Shown: positions 18,501-28,022 of the stretch, in pieces | How the letters are laid out: each line of letters begins with the position of its first letter | Numbering within the stretch: the stretch's first letter is position 1 | Source: an uncultured Rubripirellula sp. | GTDB taxonomy: Bacteria; Planctomycetota; Planctomycetia; Pirellulales; Pirellulaceae | Length of the DNA stretch: 64,000 nt | NCBI GenBank assembly: GCA_938075415.1 | Contig: CALJHC010000003.1 | Span: 62,001-126,000 of the forward strand | Direction: 5' to 3' | The notes under the pieces: generated by a model | Told to the model about the DNA's origin: nothing | The model's input: only the letters and a program-made list of their open reading frames with translations | Databases searched by the model: none | Made by a program: the position numbers and the translations under genes

Positions 18501-19357
18501 TGGCCCGCCTCCTTTTGTCGCAACAACGCTGTCTCGAGTAATTCATTTTCGATCCAGCAACGCTTAAATTCGCCATCAGCAATCGGATGCCGTCCAAAAT
18601 AACTCTGTTCGAAAAGACCAACCACTCGTTTGAACCATCCGGCCGTCACCCGACTCATCGACTGCGTCTCACGTACGTACTGCCGATTGGTTTTACCACG
18701 ATTCAATCGCACGTATGCAGCTTGATCCAGAAGCAACAATTGATGGGCAAACAACAGAATGATGGCTTGATCATAGACCTTTCTCTTCATCAATCGCTCT
18801 GCTTCCAAACGATAATCAATATTTTCTCGACGCAATTCCTCAGGAAGATGCTTTATCCGTTCAAGAAGACGCCGATCTGCATTCTCCGAGCCAACCGCAT
18901 CACCACCAGTTACCAAGAATGACGATCCAAAATCGCTTCTCCCCAACAGCCAAGCTACCCAGCCAGCCACGACGACGACAATCAAAAGTAATATCGCCCA
19001 CGAAATAATGTTCATAAGCGTGAACTCAGACCCAAGTATCCCATTCAAAAAGGTTGGGCTATTTGCAGGGTTCGTCGAAGCGGAAGAACTCCTCGGTACC
19101 CTTTTCGCTGAGGGCAGCCATCGGCTTTGTCGATTGGCCGAGTCGTCCTCCCTGGATTGAACACGAATTGGTTGAATCGATCCCGTTTCAGCATCGTACC
19201 AATCGGTCGATTCTAATGCTTTTGCAGTGGGTGATGTCGAGATCTCTTGCCCCAAAGCAAACGATTCATCACAAGACAAGATCAACACGATCAAGACAAG
19301 AACAAGTATCCCCGGCCTTGATGATTCAGCTGACTTTCGCTCAGAAAATACGTTCAT
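18497..19357 (-). CDS. DUF4129-domain membrane protein
   Basis: A 286-residue protein with an N-terminal hydrophobic segment (about 16-36), an exported polar stretch, a second membrane helix (MNIISWAILLLIVVVVAGWV) and a C-terminal cytosolic DUF4129 domain. The hallmark is the helical pattern AERLMKRKVYDQAIILLFAHQLLLLD followed by NRGKTNRQYVRE. Family knowledge: DUF4129 domains occur next to MoxR, DUF58 and transglutaminase genes and have no proven activity. Start and stop overlap the adjacent genes by 4 nt each (ATGA), so it is part of a translationally coupled operon. Confidence 0.83.
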   Translation of the reverse strand: MNVFSERKSAESSRPGILVLVLIVLILSCDESFALGQEISTSPTAKALESTDWYDAETGSIQPIRVQSREDDSANRQSRWLPSAKRVPRSSSASTNPANSPTFLNGILGSEFTLMNIISWAILLLIVVVVAGWVAWLLGRSDFGSSFLVTGGDAVGSENADRRLLERIKHLPEELRRENIDYRLEAERLMKRKVYDQAIILLFAHQLLLLDQAAYVRLNRGKTNRQYVRETQSMSRVTAGWFKRVVGLFEQSYFGRHPIADGEFKRCWIENELLETALLRQKEAGQ

Positions 19358-20439
19358 GAGATCCCCTCGTTCTTATCAGGCACAGCCGTTGAAGGGATTG
19401 TCTCTGAGGATCCAGTGTGATCGCGGTTTTGCGATCCTCTCGCTGCAGACATCTTCTGCTCCGCCTTCAACACCCCTCGTTCGCTACCAACTCGTTCGCT
19501 ACCAACTGATCGCTTCGATATGGATCGCGGGCCGCCCTCTCCGAATTGCCGAAGATTTTCTGCTCGCACCGCCAAGTCAACATCCCAACCCTCAAGCCGA
19601 ATCCTTGTATCGAGGTAGAAAAGCATTTTCGCAATCACGGTGATTCCTGCAACTGCCCAAAGGCACGCCGGATACAAGACCAGGAGTACACCCAGGTCAA
19701 GGAAATCCCACCGCAATAGCAACACTCCCCTGACGGACATCGCCGTCATGAAAAAACAAAACAGAAGAACGGAATACACCGCACCAAGTATGACAAAACG
19801 ACCGGCGTGCTCACCAGAGCTGGGACGATGCAAGTACTTACTGCGCACTGACAAGGATAGATCGCGTTTTGACTTCGGACGCACCTCGCATTTTTCGAGC
19901 AGTAAAATTTCGGCTAGAAAAGGTTTCGTGCCTCGAATCAGAAAAAGAGTGACCAGAACCAGAAGCGGGAAAAAGCCATCAACCAAGTAGGAGAAGGGGT
20001 AATCCCAGCGAAAAAACAAAAAGAGTGCGACCGGCAGTACAAGTCCGCGAACAAGAAACACCGAAAACAGATCCCGCCAGTGCCCACCGGTCTCGCGAAT
20101 CACAGCGCCCCAGGTCAAGCGCTGCTCAAAGACGGCGCGTCCCAAGTAAAGAGTGGTAAAAACCCCTGCAATGGGCGTCTGCAATACCACCAATACAGTC
20201 ATCCAAGAGACATAACGAAACAGCTCCGCGCTGGCCTCCTCATCGGTCAAGCCGAGACCGTATTCACGAATGGGTATCCAACCAATTAACACCAGATTTA
20301 ATAACGCCCAGCCCATTGCTCCAACGGTAAAACCAATCAATATCGAGCGAGGGTAAATACGCAACATCGCCAGTGTCAGGTCGCCAATCTCTGAAACGGT
20401 TCGTGGACGCACCACGATGTGTGTCTTATCAAGCTGCAT
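19354..20439 (-). CDS. polytopic membrane protein of the RDD/SpoIIM/MoxR cluster
   Basis: A 361-residue protein with about six membrane segments between residues 30 and 285, then a hydrophilic C-terminal tail. The sequence DTRIRLEGWDVDLAVRAE just after the last helix is a conserved feature of proteins found in this gene neighbourhood in planctomycetes and actinobacteria. The tail includes a short tandem VGSER repeat encoded by an exact 15-nt duplication. The start overlaps the end of the SpoIIM-like gene by 11 nt, and the stop overlaps the DUF4129 start by 4 nt. Function unknown. Confidence 0.75.
   Translation of the reverse strand: MQLDKTHIVVRPRTVSEIGDLTLAMLRIYPRSILIGFTVGAMGWALLNLVLIGWIPIREYGLGLTDEEASAELFRYVSWMTVLVVLQTPIAGVFTTLYLGRAVFEQRLTWGAVIRETGGHWRDLFSVFLVRGLVLPVALFLFFRWDYPFSYLVDGFFPLLVLVTLFLIRGTKPFLAEILLLEKCEVRPKSKRDLSLSVRSKYLHRPSSGEHAGRFVILGAVYSVLLFCFFMTAMSVRGVLLLRWDFLDLGVLLVLYPACLWAVAGITVIAKMLFYLDTRIRLEGWDVDLAVRAENLRQFGEGGPRSISKRSVGSERVGSERGVLKAEQKMSAARGSQNRDHTGSSETIPSTAVPDKNEGIS
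19476..19505. repeat. 15-nt tandem duplication within a CDS
   Basis: CTCGTTCGCTACCAA occurs twice head to tail and encodes the repeated VGSER of the membrane protein's tail. It is in frame, so it does not break the gene. Confidence 0.75.
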
Positions 20440-21466
20440 CCCAGATCTCCTGCAGCTCGTCTTCTAAATTGTCAGACGGCTCCTGCTCGGGAAAACCAAG
20501 TATCACAAAATAAAAGCTGATCAAACCAGACGAAAGAATGGACCACAACGCCTTGAAAACATAGGGAACGGGCGAAGGTGACAAGAAACCTTCCGTGAAC
20601 GCCGCCATAACAAAGAGCATTGCGGACGCAGCCATGATCGGAACAGCTCGGGAGGCGTTCTCTCGCACCGAATCAACACGAGTCAAACCTTTGGTCCGAA
20701 ATAAGCCCACACCTAATCGCAAACCTGCCCCCGCAGCCAAAGCGATCGCCGTTAACTCAAATGGACCATGAGCGGTAACGAATTGAAAGAAGTTGTCTCC
20801 GGCGTTTGTCTCCGATCGTGCCATGTAACCAAATACCGCACCGAGCTGTATTGCATTGGATGCAAGCACATACAAACAAGGAACGATTAGCACACCCCAT
20901 GCAAAGCATCTCAGCCCAATCCCTGTGTTGTGCTGAATATAAAAACCAGACATCGTGACGTAGTGGCTGAAACTTGCGTTTAACGGCTGTTCAAAACTAG
21001 TCTCTGCTTGCTGCAACGCTTGCTCACCCGCCACGCTTTCGGCGTACATCGGAAAACTTTGCTCTTGAAAAGCCAAGTACATGGAAAGACTAAACAGTCC
21101 AAAAAACACCACAGCAGCGATCCGAACACATGGATCAGCAAAAATTCGTTTGGGCGCCTCGACAAAAATCAAATCCGTCCATCCATTCGGCTTCAAGCGA
21201 TTCGCTCGATATAGCTGATTGTGGGCACGAGCAACCAGTCGGTGAAGGTAGGAAACAGTGGCAGGTGGTAATTGATAAGCGTCCGCCAATGCCAAGTCAG
21301 CACAAGCTGATCGATACAAGGACGAGAAGCGAGCAATACCAGCAGCACCAACCAAGTCGCCTTTGGTCGCACGGTCAGTACGGCCTCGTAATTCCATGGC
21401 GTCACAAAATCGGCTGAGTTCTTCCCATTGAGGTTGTCGGCTTTGCAGTCGTTGCGCGATTTTCAC
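20429..21466 (-). CDS. SpoIIM-like (stage II sporulation protein M family) membrane protein
   Basis: A 345-residue protein with a soluble N-terminal helical part (about 1-110) followed by five to six membrane segments. The pattern of helices and the segment VTAHGPFELTAIALAAGAGLRLG match the SpoIIM/DUF95 family. In Bacillus SpoIIM works with SpoIID and SpoIIP in septal peptidoglycan thinning and engulfment. Planctomycetes do not sporulate, and here the family sits with MoxR-cluster genes, so a role in envelope or membrane remodelling is inferred only. The start is GTG, overlapping the RDD gene stop by 4 nt (GTGA). Confidence 0.85.
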   Translation of the reverse strand: MKIAQRLQSRQPQWEELSRFCDAMELRGRTDRATKGDLVGAAGIARFSSLYRSACADLALADAYQLPPATVSYLHRLVARAHNQLYRANRLKPNGWTDLIFVEAPKRIFADPCVRIAAVVFFGLFSLSMYLAFQEQSFPMYAESVAGEQALQQAETSFEQPLNASFSHYVTMSGFYIQHNTGIGLRCFAWGVLIVPCLYVLASNAIQLGAVFGYMARSETNAGDNFFQFVTAHGPFELTAIALAAGAGLRLGVGLFRTKGLTRVDSVRENASRAVPIMAASAMLFVMAAFTEGFLSPSPVPYVFKALWSILSSGLISFYFVILGFPEQEPSDNLEDELQEIWDAA

Positions 21467-22587
21467 TTGCCATCCTCCGCAGATTCATTTTGGATCCCTC
21501 TTGGTGCTGACTTCTTTGACGCCGCGAGATTATCGCTGATGCGAGGCGTGGGCGTTTTGCCATCCTCACTCTGCTCGTCCTCATCGGCCATCACCAAACC
21601 ACGACCTGACCGCTCTGTTTCCCGAGCGGCCACTGAGGAAAGATCGACTTCCCTCGATCTTATGCTTCCCCTACCAATTCCAGCTCCAACATCCAAATTA
21701 TCAGTTGGACGTAAAGCCTCCCCCATCAATGGACTGAATCCCCTTAATGGCTTGATATCAACCTCACCCGTATCCTGGTCTTTCAAAAAGGCGTGATAGT
21801 AGAGGGCATACATCATCAGATCCGGGTCAATCTCGGGACGAAAATTCAATCGCCTTAACAATGGATCTGTCAACTGGCGAGCAATCTCACGTCGTCGCGT
21901 CGAGGTCATCATGGTACGACGCTCCACATAGATGGCCAGAGTTCTTGACATGGTTCGAGAAACGCGGAAATCCGCGGGAAGATATGAGGCCAACGCTGGC
22001 ACTCTGGAATCACTCACTTTTTCCATTGGCAACTTCCATTTCTTCTCGTCAATGACAACCATCGTCCCTGCCGCAAGGTCACCTAATCGCTGCATTCGCC
22101 GTGTCATCATCATGGTCGTCAGCCCGACCAGTCCGGTTGGGATCATGTAAATGGGTGGCACCCCCTCAGAAACATTACTAATCGCATACATCGGTGCGAG
22201 ATCCGCGATGCGAAGCAGGTTACGCAGCAAAGCGCTACGCCCCGTGACAGGGCGACCGTCGACGTCAATCACACGGATTCCCGTCAGCCACTTTCCAATC
22301 GTTCTTCCATTAAAGAACGTCTCCATCAGCGTTCCATAGAACCAGCTGATCACAAAATAGATCAAGAAGGTGGCAGCAACGAGAAAGGGACCGACGACCC
22401 AAAAATTCAAGAAAAAACCTGAAAAATACAGTGGCACGATCGTGCAGAAGATCAAAATCCACCTTGCCGCCCAGTCAATCAGGTATGCGGGCAAACGACG
22501 AAAAGGACCCGCCAAATGATACTCGAATGCGATATTCTCCGGAGTCACTACTCCGATCGTCGTATCAAGTGCGGCGTTTGAAACCAT
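21463..22587 (-). CDS. RDD-family membrane protein
   Basis: A 374-residue protein whose N-terminal half is an RDD domain. FRRLPAYLIDWAARW contains the family Arg and Asp positions in the first helix, and a later conserved motif is GRTIGKWLTGIRVIDVDG. Three to four membrane helices are followed by a long hydrophilic cytosolic tail rich in Arg and Ser/Asp (about 220-374). RDD proteins are of unclear function; some are proposed transporters. It is the first gene of the coupled cluster running to the DUF4350 lipoprotein. I use the ATG at 22587; a TTG two codons upstream is also possible. Confidence 0.85.
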   Translation of the reverse strand: MVSNAALDTTIGVVTPENIAFEYHLAGPFRRLPAYLIDWAARWILIFCTIVPLYFSGFFLNFWVVGPFLVAATFLIYFVISWFYGTLMETFFNGRTIGKWLTGIRVIDVDGRPVTGRSALLRNLLRIADLAPMYAISNVSEGVPPIYMIPTGLVGLTTMMMTRRMQRLGDLAAGTMVVIDEKKWKLPMEKVSDSRVPALASYLPADFRVSRTMSRTLAIYVERRTMMTSTRRREIARQLTDPLLRRLNFRPEIDPDLMMYALYYHAFLKDQDTGEVDIKPLRGFSPLMGEALRPTDNLDVGAGIGRGSIRSREVDLSSVAARETERSGRGLVMADEDEQSEDGKTPTPRISDNLAASKKSAPRGIQNESAEDGK

Positions 22588-22737
22588 AACCAAGCGTCGT
22601 TTATTAACAGGAAATAATCTACAGCATTGCCAACGTGACGTTTCTGAACATTGCGACCCGTGGCGAATATCTCGCTGGTGTCACAAGTCGCCAACTACCA
22701 AAGTGAGTGACTGTATTTTAGCTGAACGCCCAAGTCC

Positions 22738-24564
22738 TTAAAAAAGTGTGGCGACTTTGTCAAAAAAAGCCCATCCACCCGCCAAGAATAAACCCCCGCT
22801 TGAAATCCACAAGCCAAGATCCCAACCCAAAGACGGCCTTAATCGATGATCCGATCGCTGATAGCGAAAATACAAGGCGGCAATCGCCAGCATCGGCAGC
22901 ATGATCGCCTGCATCAAACCACTCGCTAAAACAAGCTGCTTGGGCGCCCTGACAAAAGCATAAACAATCAGACAAATCAACGGTAACAGGGCACAATAAA
23001 TCACCAACCAAAACCGATGGGCTTGCGCGTTACCCTTCGAAAATCCGAAAACCCGCATCGCATCAGCACACACCCTCGCGTGGGAAGCATTGGCAACAAA
23101 AAACGTCGAATACAAAACCGCAAAGGCCCCGATCAAGAAAATAGCGTGCGCCGCTTTCCCAAACACGGGCACATACATCTCTGCCAAGGTGCGAACCATT
23201 TGCGCACCCGCTGGATTCAATCCGGCCCGCTTCAACACCGCAGCACCAAGCAGATAAAAAGCAACCGTGGCAAAGGTGTAAACAAACATCGATGCCCAGG
23301 CATCCCAACGCATCACCCGCAACCAACCACGAGCCCGGGCAGCCCAAGCATCTGAATCGTCCCGTGGACCAACCCAGCGTGCGTACCCCTTCTCCAGACA
23401 CCAGTACGGATACTGAATCAACTCAGTCGCACCAACGCCAATAATCCCAAAAGCCATCAAAGCAGTCGACAAACCTCCGGCGGTTTCCGGCAGCTGAAAA
23501 CTTACGCCATGAACCAAATCATCCCAACCGACCCGCCATTCAGGAAGCGTTTGTAAATGAACAAGATTACCAATGGTCACAAAGGTGAAACCCGCCACCA
23601 ACACAGTAGAGAAAATCTGAATCAGCTGGTAACGACCGAGAACCAAAATCACCATGCTGCTGAGTGTAATGATCGTGGCCCAGATAATTTCGTCGTTAGA
23701 TTCGGGTGGACCACGAAGCGACCTCTCCCTTGACTTTGCCTGGGAGTGCCTTGTATCCACTGCTTCTTTTACGTCCGCGGCCAAAACGGCATCTTGATTC
23801 CTTAATTCATCTCTGGCTTGTGTCGCGGAATCAAGCTCAGACCAAGCTGCTTGATACCGGGGAGTTGATTTGTATGGTAGCTCGACGGCTTTGATCTCCG
23901 CAGCTAACTCTACCAATCGCGTTTTCAACGCTGAAATCTTTTCTGCGCCTTGGCCCTCAAAATCCTTCTGCGCGCGAAGGATCAAGCTCTCGGTCACATC
24001 CTTTTCAATCAGCAAATCCTGATAACGATTATGCGCCGAACCACCATCGGTCAACGGTGCAGTAATCGTCACCGCCTGACCAACACCACCAACAATCCCG
24101 CCTAACTGAGCAAGTGAAACAAGAAACATCACCAACCAGTACCAAAGAATCCAGTTCACTCGAAATCGCGGTCCGGGTACCTCGTTAAGGCCATCCAGTG
24201 TCGTTCGGCCATGAACCAGCGTGTAGCGACCAAACTCTACCTGCGCGAAAACCTTAATCACACAGCCGACAATGATCAGCCACATCAACGTAAAACCTGC
24301 CTCGGCCCCAACCGCCGTGGTGGCTATCAATTCGCCCGATCCCACAATCGAACCAGCGATAATCAAGCCAGGACCGAGCTGCTTCAAAATACCCAAAATG
24401 CTCTGAGGTGGATCCTGAATACCACTTTCAGGCCGTGAATCATGATTATTAGCCACGCATTGTGGCGGTTTGGACTGCTGCAGGCTTGCCGGCTCTCTGG
24501 CCAATTCCGAATCATGGTTCATCGTTGAATTGCTTCGCCCAACATCGCTTTTTTTTTCGGTCAT
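22738..24564 (-). CDS. Nramp-related membrane transporter lacking canonical metal motifs
   Basis: A 608-residue member of the Nramp (SLC11) superfamily with about eleven membrane segments. The first helix reads PGLIIAGSIVGSGELIATTAVGAEAG, so the canonical DPGN metal-binding motif is replaced by VGSGE (74-78). In the TM6 equivalent (GVGATELIQYPYW) the MPH motif is absent. A hydrophilic, helical insertion of about 120 residues (170-290), rich in Glu, Lys and Ala, separates two early helices. Substrate is therefore uncertain: a divergent Nramp-like carrier rather than a proven Mn/Fe importer. The ATG at 24564 is preceded by GGGGAGGCGGAG, a strong ribosome-binding site; the upstream codon at 24582 is less likely. 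Monocistronic. Confidence 0.85.
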   Translation of the reverse strand: MTEKKSDVGRSNSTMNHDSELAREPASLQQSKPPQCVANNHDSRPESGIQDPPQSILGILKQLGPGLIIAGSIVGSGELIATTAVGAEAGFTLMWLIIVGCVIKVFAQVEFGRYTLVHGRTTLDGLNEVPGPRFRVNWILWYWLVMFLVSLAQLGGIVGGVGQAVTITAPLTDGGSAHNRYQDLLIEKDVTESLILRAQKDFEGQGAEKISALKTRLVELAAEIKAVELPYKSTPRYQAAWSELDSATQARDELRNQDAVLAADVKEAVDTRHSQAKSRERSLRGPPESNDEIIWATIITLSSMVILVLGRYQLIQIFSTVLVAGFTFVTIGNLVHLQTLPEWRVGWDDLVHGVSFQLPETAGGLSTALMAFGIIGVGATELIQYPYWCLEKGYARWVGPRDDSDAWAARARGWLRVMRWDAWASMFVYTFATVAFYLLGAAVLKRAGLNPAGAQMVRTLAEMYVPVFGKAAHAIFLIGAFAVLYSTFFVANASHARVCADAMRVFGFSKGNAQAHRFWLVIYCALLPLICLIVYAFVRAPKQLVLASGLMQAIMLPMLAIAALYFRYQRSDHRLRPSLGWDLGLWISSGGLFLAGGWAFFDKVATLF

Positions 24565-24814
24565 ACTTCTCCGCCTCCCCAAAAAACATCATAACGCATT
24601 GGGGCAGGGCGAAAGTGAAACAGCCGCCAGGTTTGCCATCTACGTTGCCCAATCAGAACACGAACGGATCACAAACAACAAATCCCTGTTGAGAGAGCTG
24701 ACATCGATCGACTAGCCTCCGAACCGGAGGGGCGAGTTCAAGCCCACCGCAACGCATCGGCGTCAGCAAGCATAACAACGTTTTTTCACAAAAAGCATGA
24801 ACAGGATTAAACCG

Positions 24815-25786
24815 ATGGTGCGATTTGGAGTCTTGGGAACTGGCCGAATCACTCGACGCTTAATTGCGGACCTGCAGTCGACAGACAAAGCACAAGTCAC
24901 CGCTATCGCGAGCCGCTCGAAAAGTCGCGCCCAATGGTGCGCTGACCAGTATGGCATCGTAAACCCGGTGGGAAGTTACGATGAACTTTTACGACGTGAT
25001 GACGTGGATGCGATCTATATCGCTCTTCCACCCTCGTTGCATTATCCCTATTCAATCGCCACAGCAGAACACTCCAAGGACCTACTCTGCGAAAAACCTT
25101 TAACAATCAAAGCAAAGGAAACAATAGAAATCAATCGCTTGTTTGGTGAACGTCAGAAACGTTGGCTTGACGCCACCGGCTGGCTCCACCACCCGCGCAC
25201 CTCTGCTTTTCATCGGTGGGTCACCGATGGAACCCTGGGGGAAATCGGACACCTCAGTGCAGCCCTCTCTTTCTATCAACCGTTCCAGTCCAATGATCAC
25301 CGCCTAGATCCTTCCTTGGGAGGAGGTTGCTTGCTAGATCTCGGCTGGTACGTCTGCGGCTTCACTCGCTTTTTCACCGGCAAGCTTCCCATTGCAATCT
25401 CAGCTGACGTGCTGCTTAAAAATGACGTCTCCCAACGATTCAACGCGATGCTTTGGTTTGACAATGATGTCACGGCAACTGTCTCATGTGGATACGATAC
25501 TGCGACCCGAAAATGGTTCGAAGTTGCCGGAAGCGCAGCATCCTTAATTTGTGATGACTTCACCCGCCCTTGGCATGATCGCCCAACGCGGTGCTGGATA
25601 CACGAATCCTCCGGAAAGGTTCACAGCCATACATTCGAAGGAAATCAGGAGCGTAAAATGATTCAGACCTTCATCGGAAATGAATCACTGGAAACATTTC
25701 AACAACAAGCAATTGACACGCAGAAAATCTTGGATGCGGCCTCCGAATCGATTGCCAGCGGCAAGGTTGTATCGATTCTATCCTGA
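24815..25786 (+). CDS. Gfo/Idh/MocA-family NAD(P)-dependent oxidoreductase
   Basis: A sugar or cyclitol dehydrogenase-like enzyme of about 323 residues. The Rossmann motif is GVLGTGRI at the very N-terminus; the family's catalytic EKP motif follows (CEKPL, about residue 93 from this start). The C-terminal alpha/beta domain contains GGGCLLDLGWY, which matches the conserved GG-x-L-x-D-x-G-x-H/Y segment near the active site. Substrate cannot be deduced; planctomycetes carry many paralogues used in carbohydrate breakdown. I chose the ATG at 24815 because AGGA lies eight bases upstream and the Rossmann strand then starts at residue 2; an ATG six codons earlier (24797) is possible. Stands alone on this strand. 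Confidence 0.9.
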   Translation: MVRFGVLGTGRITRRLIADLQSTDKAQVTAIASRSKSRAQWCADQYGIVNPVGSYDELLRRDDVDAIYIALPPSLHYPYSIATAEHSKDLLCEKPLTIKAKETIEINRLFGERQKRWLDATGWLHHPRTSAFHRWVTDGTLGEIGHLSAALSFYQPFQSNDHRLDPSLGGGCLLDLGWYVCGFTRFFTGKLPIAISADVLLKNDVSQRFNAMLWFDNDVTATVSCGYDTATRKWFEVAGSAASLICDDFTRPWHDRPTRCWIHESSGKVHSHTFEGNQERKMIQTFIGNESLETFQQQAIDTQKILDAASESIASGKVVSILS

Positions 25787-26200
25787 GGGATTTCACAAAA
25801 AAGGGAAATTGCATCGGGCTGAAAACACGAATCGTTTCTGATAATTAATCTTGGCTTATAAATGATCGAGCTTGCAGCCTTGAGACCAAACCAAATCCAG
25901 AGATCGATGAGATCCAGAGTACCCATACAACTCTCATGACTCGCCTCGGTTTGTGTCGATTAACATTGAGCGATTCCAACGAAACGAACAGCAGGAAATC
26001 GCTCTTCTGAAGAGGGGACCAAGGGAATCGAGAGAAAACCGGCAGGAAATTGTTCGAATTAGGATATTATCAACAGATCCAATTTCTGAATCCGCGATAC
26101 AATTCGTCGGATCATCCCCGCTGCCTTGGCCGGGATCTCCGGTCAGCGGTGAGAAGATTGCACTCGGCTTTCAAGACGCGATTTACCAGGTAACCCAACG
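25787..26200. other. intergenic gap, no gene seen
   Basis: The 414 nt between the oxidoreductase and the DUF1549 gene contain only a long frame that runs into and overlaps the DUF1549 gene in another frame. No repeat or hairpin stands out. Confidence 0.4.
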
Positions 26201-27943
26201 ATGCAGCGTCTGCAACAATTCGCAATCTCGATCGCACGCTGGACATGGTTCGGGATCTTATTACTTCTCGCTTTCGGCTATCTGGCCTCTGGATTGTCCA
26301 CCGGTTCGCGACCGTCTCTATCGCAATCCATCGATTCGTTTTTTGATAAATCGGTAACACAGACACCAATCAGGGTGGGCGCGGACCAACAAGCAACTGA
26401 TCCAAAAGACCAAGCAAACTCTGGCCAGACAAGCATTGAGCATGCTGTCGCTTCGGTCAACCAAGCTCGAAACAAACATCTCAATTCGCTTGACCTGCAA
26501 TCAGCAGAAACCGCAAATTGGCTAACCATTTGCCGTCGACTCTCCTTGTCGTTGGTTGGTAGTGGGCTATCGCTCGAAGAAATTAGAGATTTGGAACGAT
26601 ATCCAGAAGGCGAAAGAGAACGCCGTCACCTTCAAAACTTGCTGCATGACTCTCGGTATCACCAGTACTGGGCAGAACGATGGACGCGTTATCTGGTTGG
26701 AACCGATGGCGGGCAGTTCATCGCCTATCGGCGACGGCGTTTTCGGATTTGGTTAACAGAGCAACTTTCCGAGAACCGCCCTTATGATGAAATCATCACC
26801 GACCTCATCACTGCGGAGGGTTTGTGGACAGACCGTGCTGAGGTCAATTTCTATACGGCGACATTCGACAGCAATGATGGCAAGGCGGATCCAATTAGAC
26901 TTGCCGCCAAGACATCGCGAGTGTTCCTGGGGCTCAGGATTGACTGCCTGCAGTGCCATGATGATTTCCTCGGTAACGTCAATCTTGGAGACGCAAACGA
27001 AATTCGCGAGGGAAAGCAAACCGACTTTCACCAACTCGCTGCGTTCTTCACCGGTGCAAAAACCAATTTCCTGCAGGGAATCAAAAGTGGAACTGCCGAT
27101 TATCGGTATCAGTACCTAGACGAAGACAAAGAAACCGAAGTGGAGCCAAACGTTCCATTTCACACTGACCTAATACCCGAGCAGGGGGACCCGAGATCGC
27201 GGCTTGCCGCATGGATCACACACCCTGAAAATCAACAAACTGCCCGAGCAACTGTCAGCCACGTTTGGGCAATTATTTTTGGCAGACCCATCAGCGAAAG
27301 CGTCGACAACCTTCCACTGGATCAACCAAGTCATCCCATTCTGAATATCTTGGCAGAAGACCTGATTAAAAATGGATTTGATCTCCGCAGACTCATCACC
27401 ATCATCACTCGCTCTGACGCCTTTCGCATTTCCAGTCGTGCGGATTTCCCGATCACCAAAAAACATGAAGCTCATTTGGGCGTTTTCCCTCTGGTCAGGC
27501 TTCGTCCTGAGCAAGTTGCTGGATCGATCATCCAGTCTTCTCGCATCAAAAAAACTGATCGGGAATCATCACTCTTCCTGCAGTTTCAAAAGCTCACAGG
27601 TATTAATGAATTTGTGCAGCGATACGGCGATCAGGGAGAAGATGAGTTCGATCTCGAGAGCGTAACAATCACGCAACGCCTTCTCATGATGAATGGGAAG
27701 ATGATGCGAGAAAGCATCGAATCCAATCCTGTCTTGAACACCTCTGGCCATCTCGGAATGTTTGCAGAAGACGACCAGATGGTCATTGAGTCCGCCTACC
27801 TTTCAACAATCAATCGTTATCCCACACCCGACGAAGTGACACAGTTTTCGAACCGACTTTCCGAATCAACCAACCGCGGCGATGCGATTGAAGATTTAAT
27901 GTGGGTACTGACTAACAGCAGCGAAATGGCGTGGAACCACTAG
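26201..27943 (+). CDS. DUF1549/DUF1553 membrane-anchored protein with CxxCH
   Basis: A 580-residue protein with an N-terminal membrane anchor or signal (about 11-31). The DUF1549 domain starts near residue 105 and contains the hallmark ERWTRYLVG and C249-L-Q-C252-H253, which could bind haem or another metal. DUF1553 follows, with AAWITHPENQQTARATVSHVW and the RLRPEQVAGSI segment near residue 430. These proteins are a planctomycete signature and are usually encoded immediately before a DUF1501 gene, as here (79 nt apart). They have no proven biochemical activity. The N-terminal Planctomycete cytochrome domain found in longer members is missing, so this is a short form. Confidence 0.9.
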   Translation: MQRLQQFAISIARWTWFGILLLLAFGYLASGLSTGSRPSLSQSIDSFFDKSVTQTPIRVGADQQATDPKDQANSGQTSIEHAVASVNQARNKHLNSLDLQSAETANWLTICRRLSLSLVGSGLSLEEIRDLERYPEGERERRHLQNLLHDSRYHQYWAERWTRYLVGTDGGQFIAYRRRRFRIWLTEQLSENRPYDEIITDLITAEGLWTDRAEVNFYTATFDSNDGKADPIRLAAKTSRVFLGLRIDCLQCHDDFLGNVNLGDANEIREGKQTDFHQLAAFFTGAKTNFLQGIKSGTADYRYQYLDEDKETEVEPNVPFHTDLIPEQGDPRSRLAAWITHPENQQTARATVSHVWAIIFGRPISESVDNLPLDQPSHPILNILAEDLIKNGFDLRRLITIITRSDAFRISSRADFPITKKHEAHLGVFPLVRLRPEQVAGSIIQSSRIKKTDRESSLFLQFQKLTGINEFVQRYGDQGEDEFDLESVTITQRLLMMNGKMMRESIESNPVLNTSGHLGMFAEDDQMVIESAYLSTINRYPTPDEVTQFSNRLSESTNRGDAIEDLMWVLTNSSEMAWNH

Positions 27944-28022
27944 CAATTAATGGTGCGACGAACTGAATTTTTTATCAACCAAAATCAAATTAAAATCGCC
28001 GATCGTATCCAGAGCGCCAACT

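Noticed and set aside
25953-26357. A 134-codon plus-strand ORF upstream of the DUF1549 gene
   Set aside because: It overlaps the well-supported DUF1549 start in another frame and has no recognisable sequence or ribosome-binding site.
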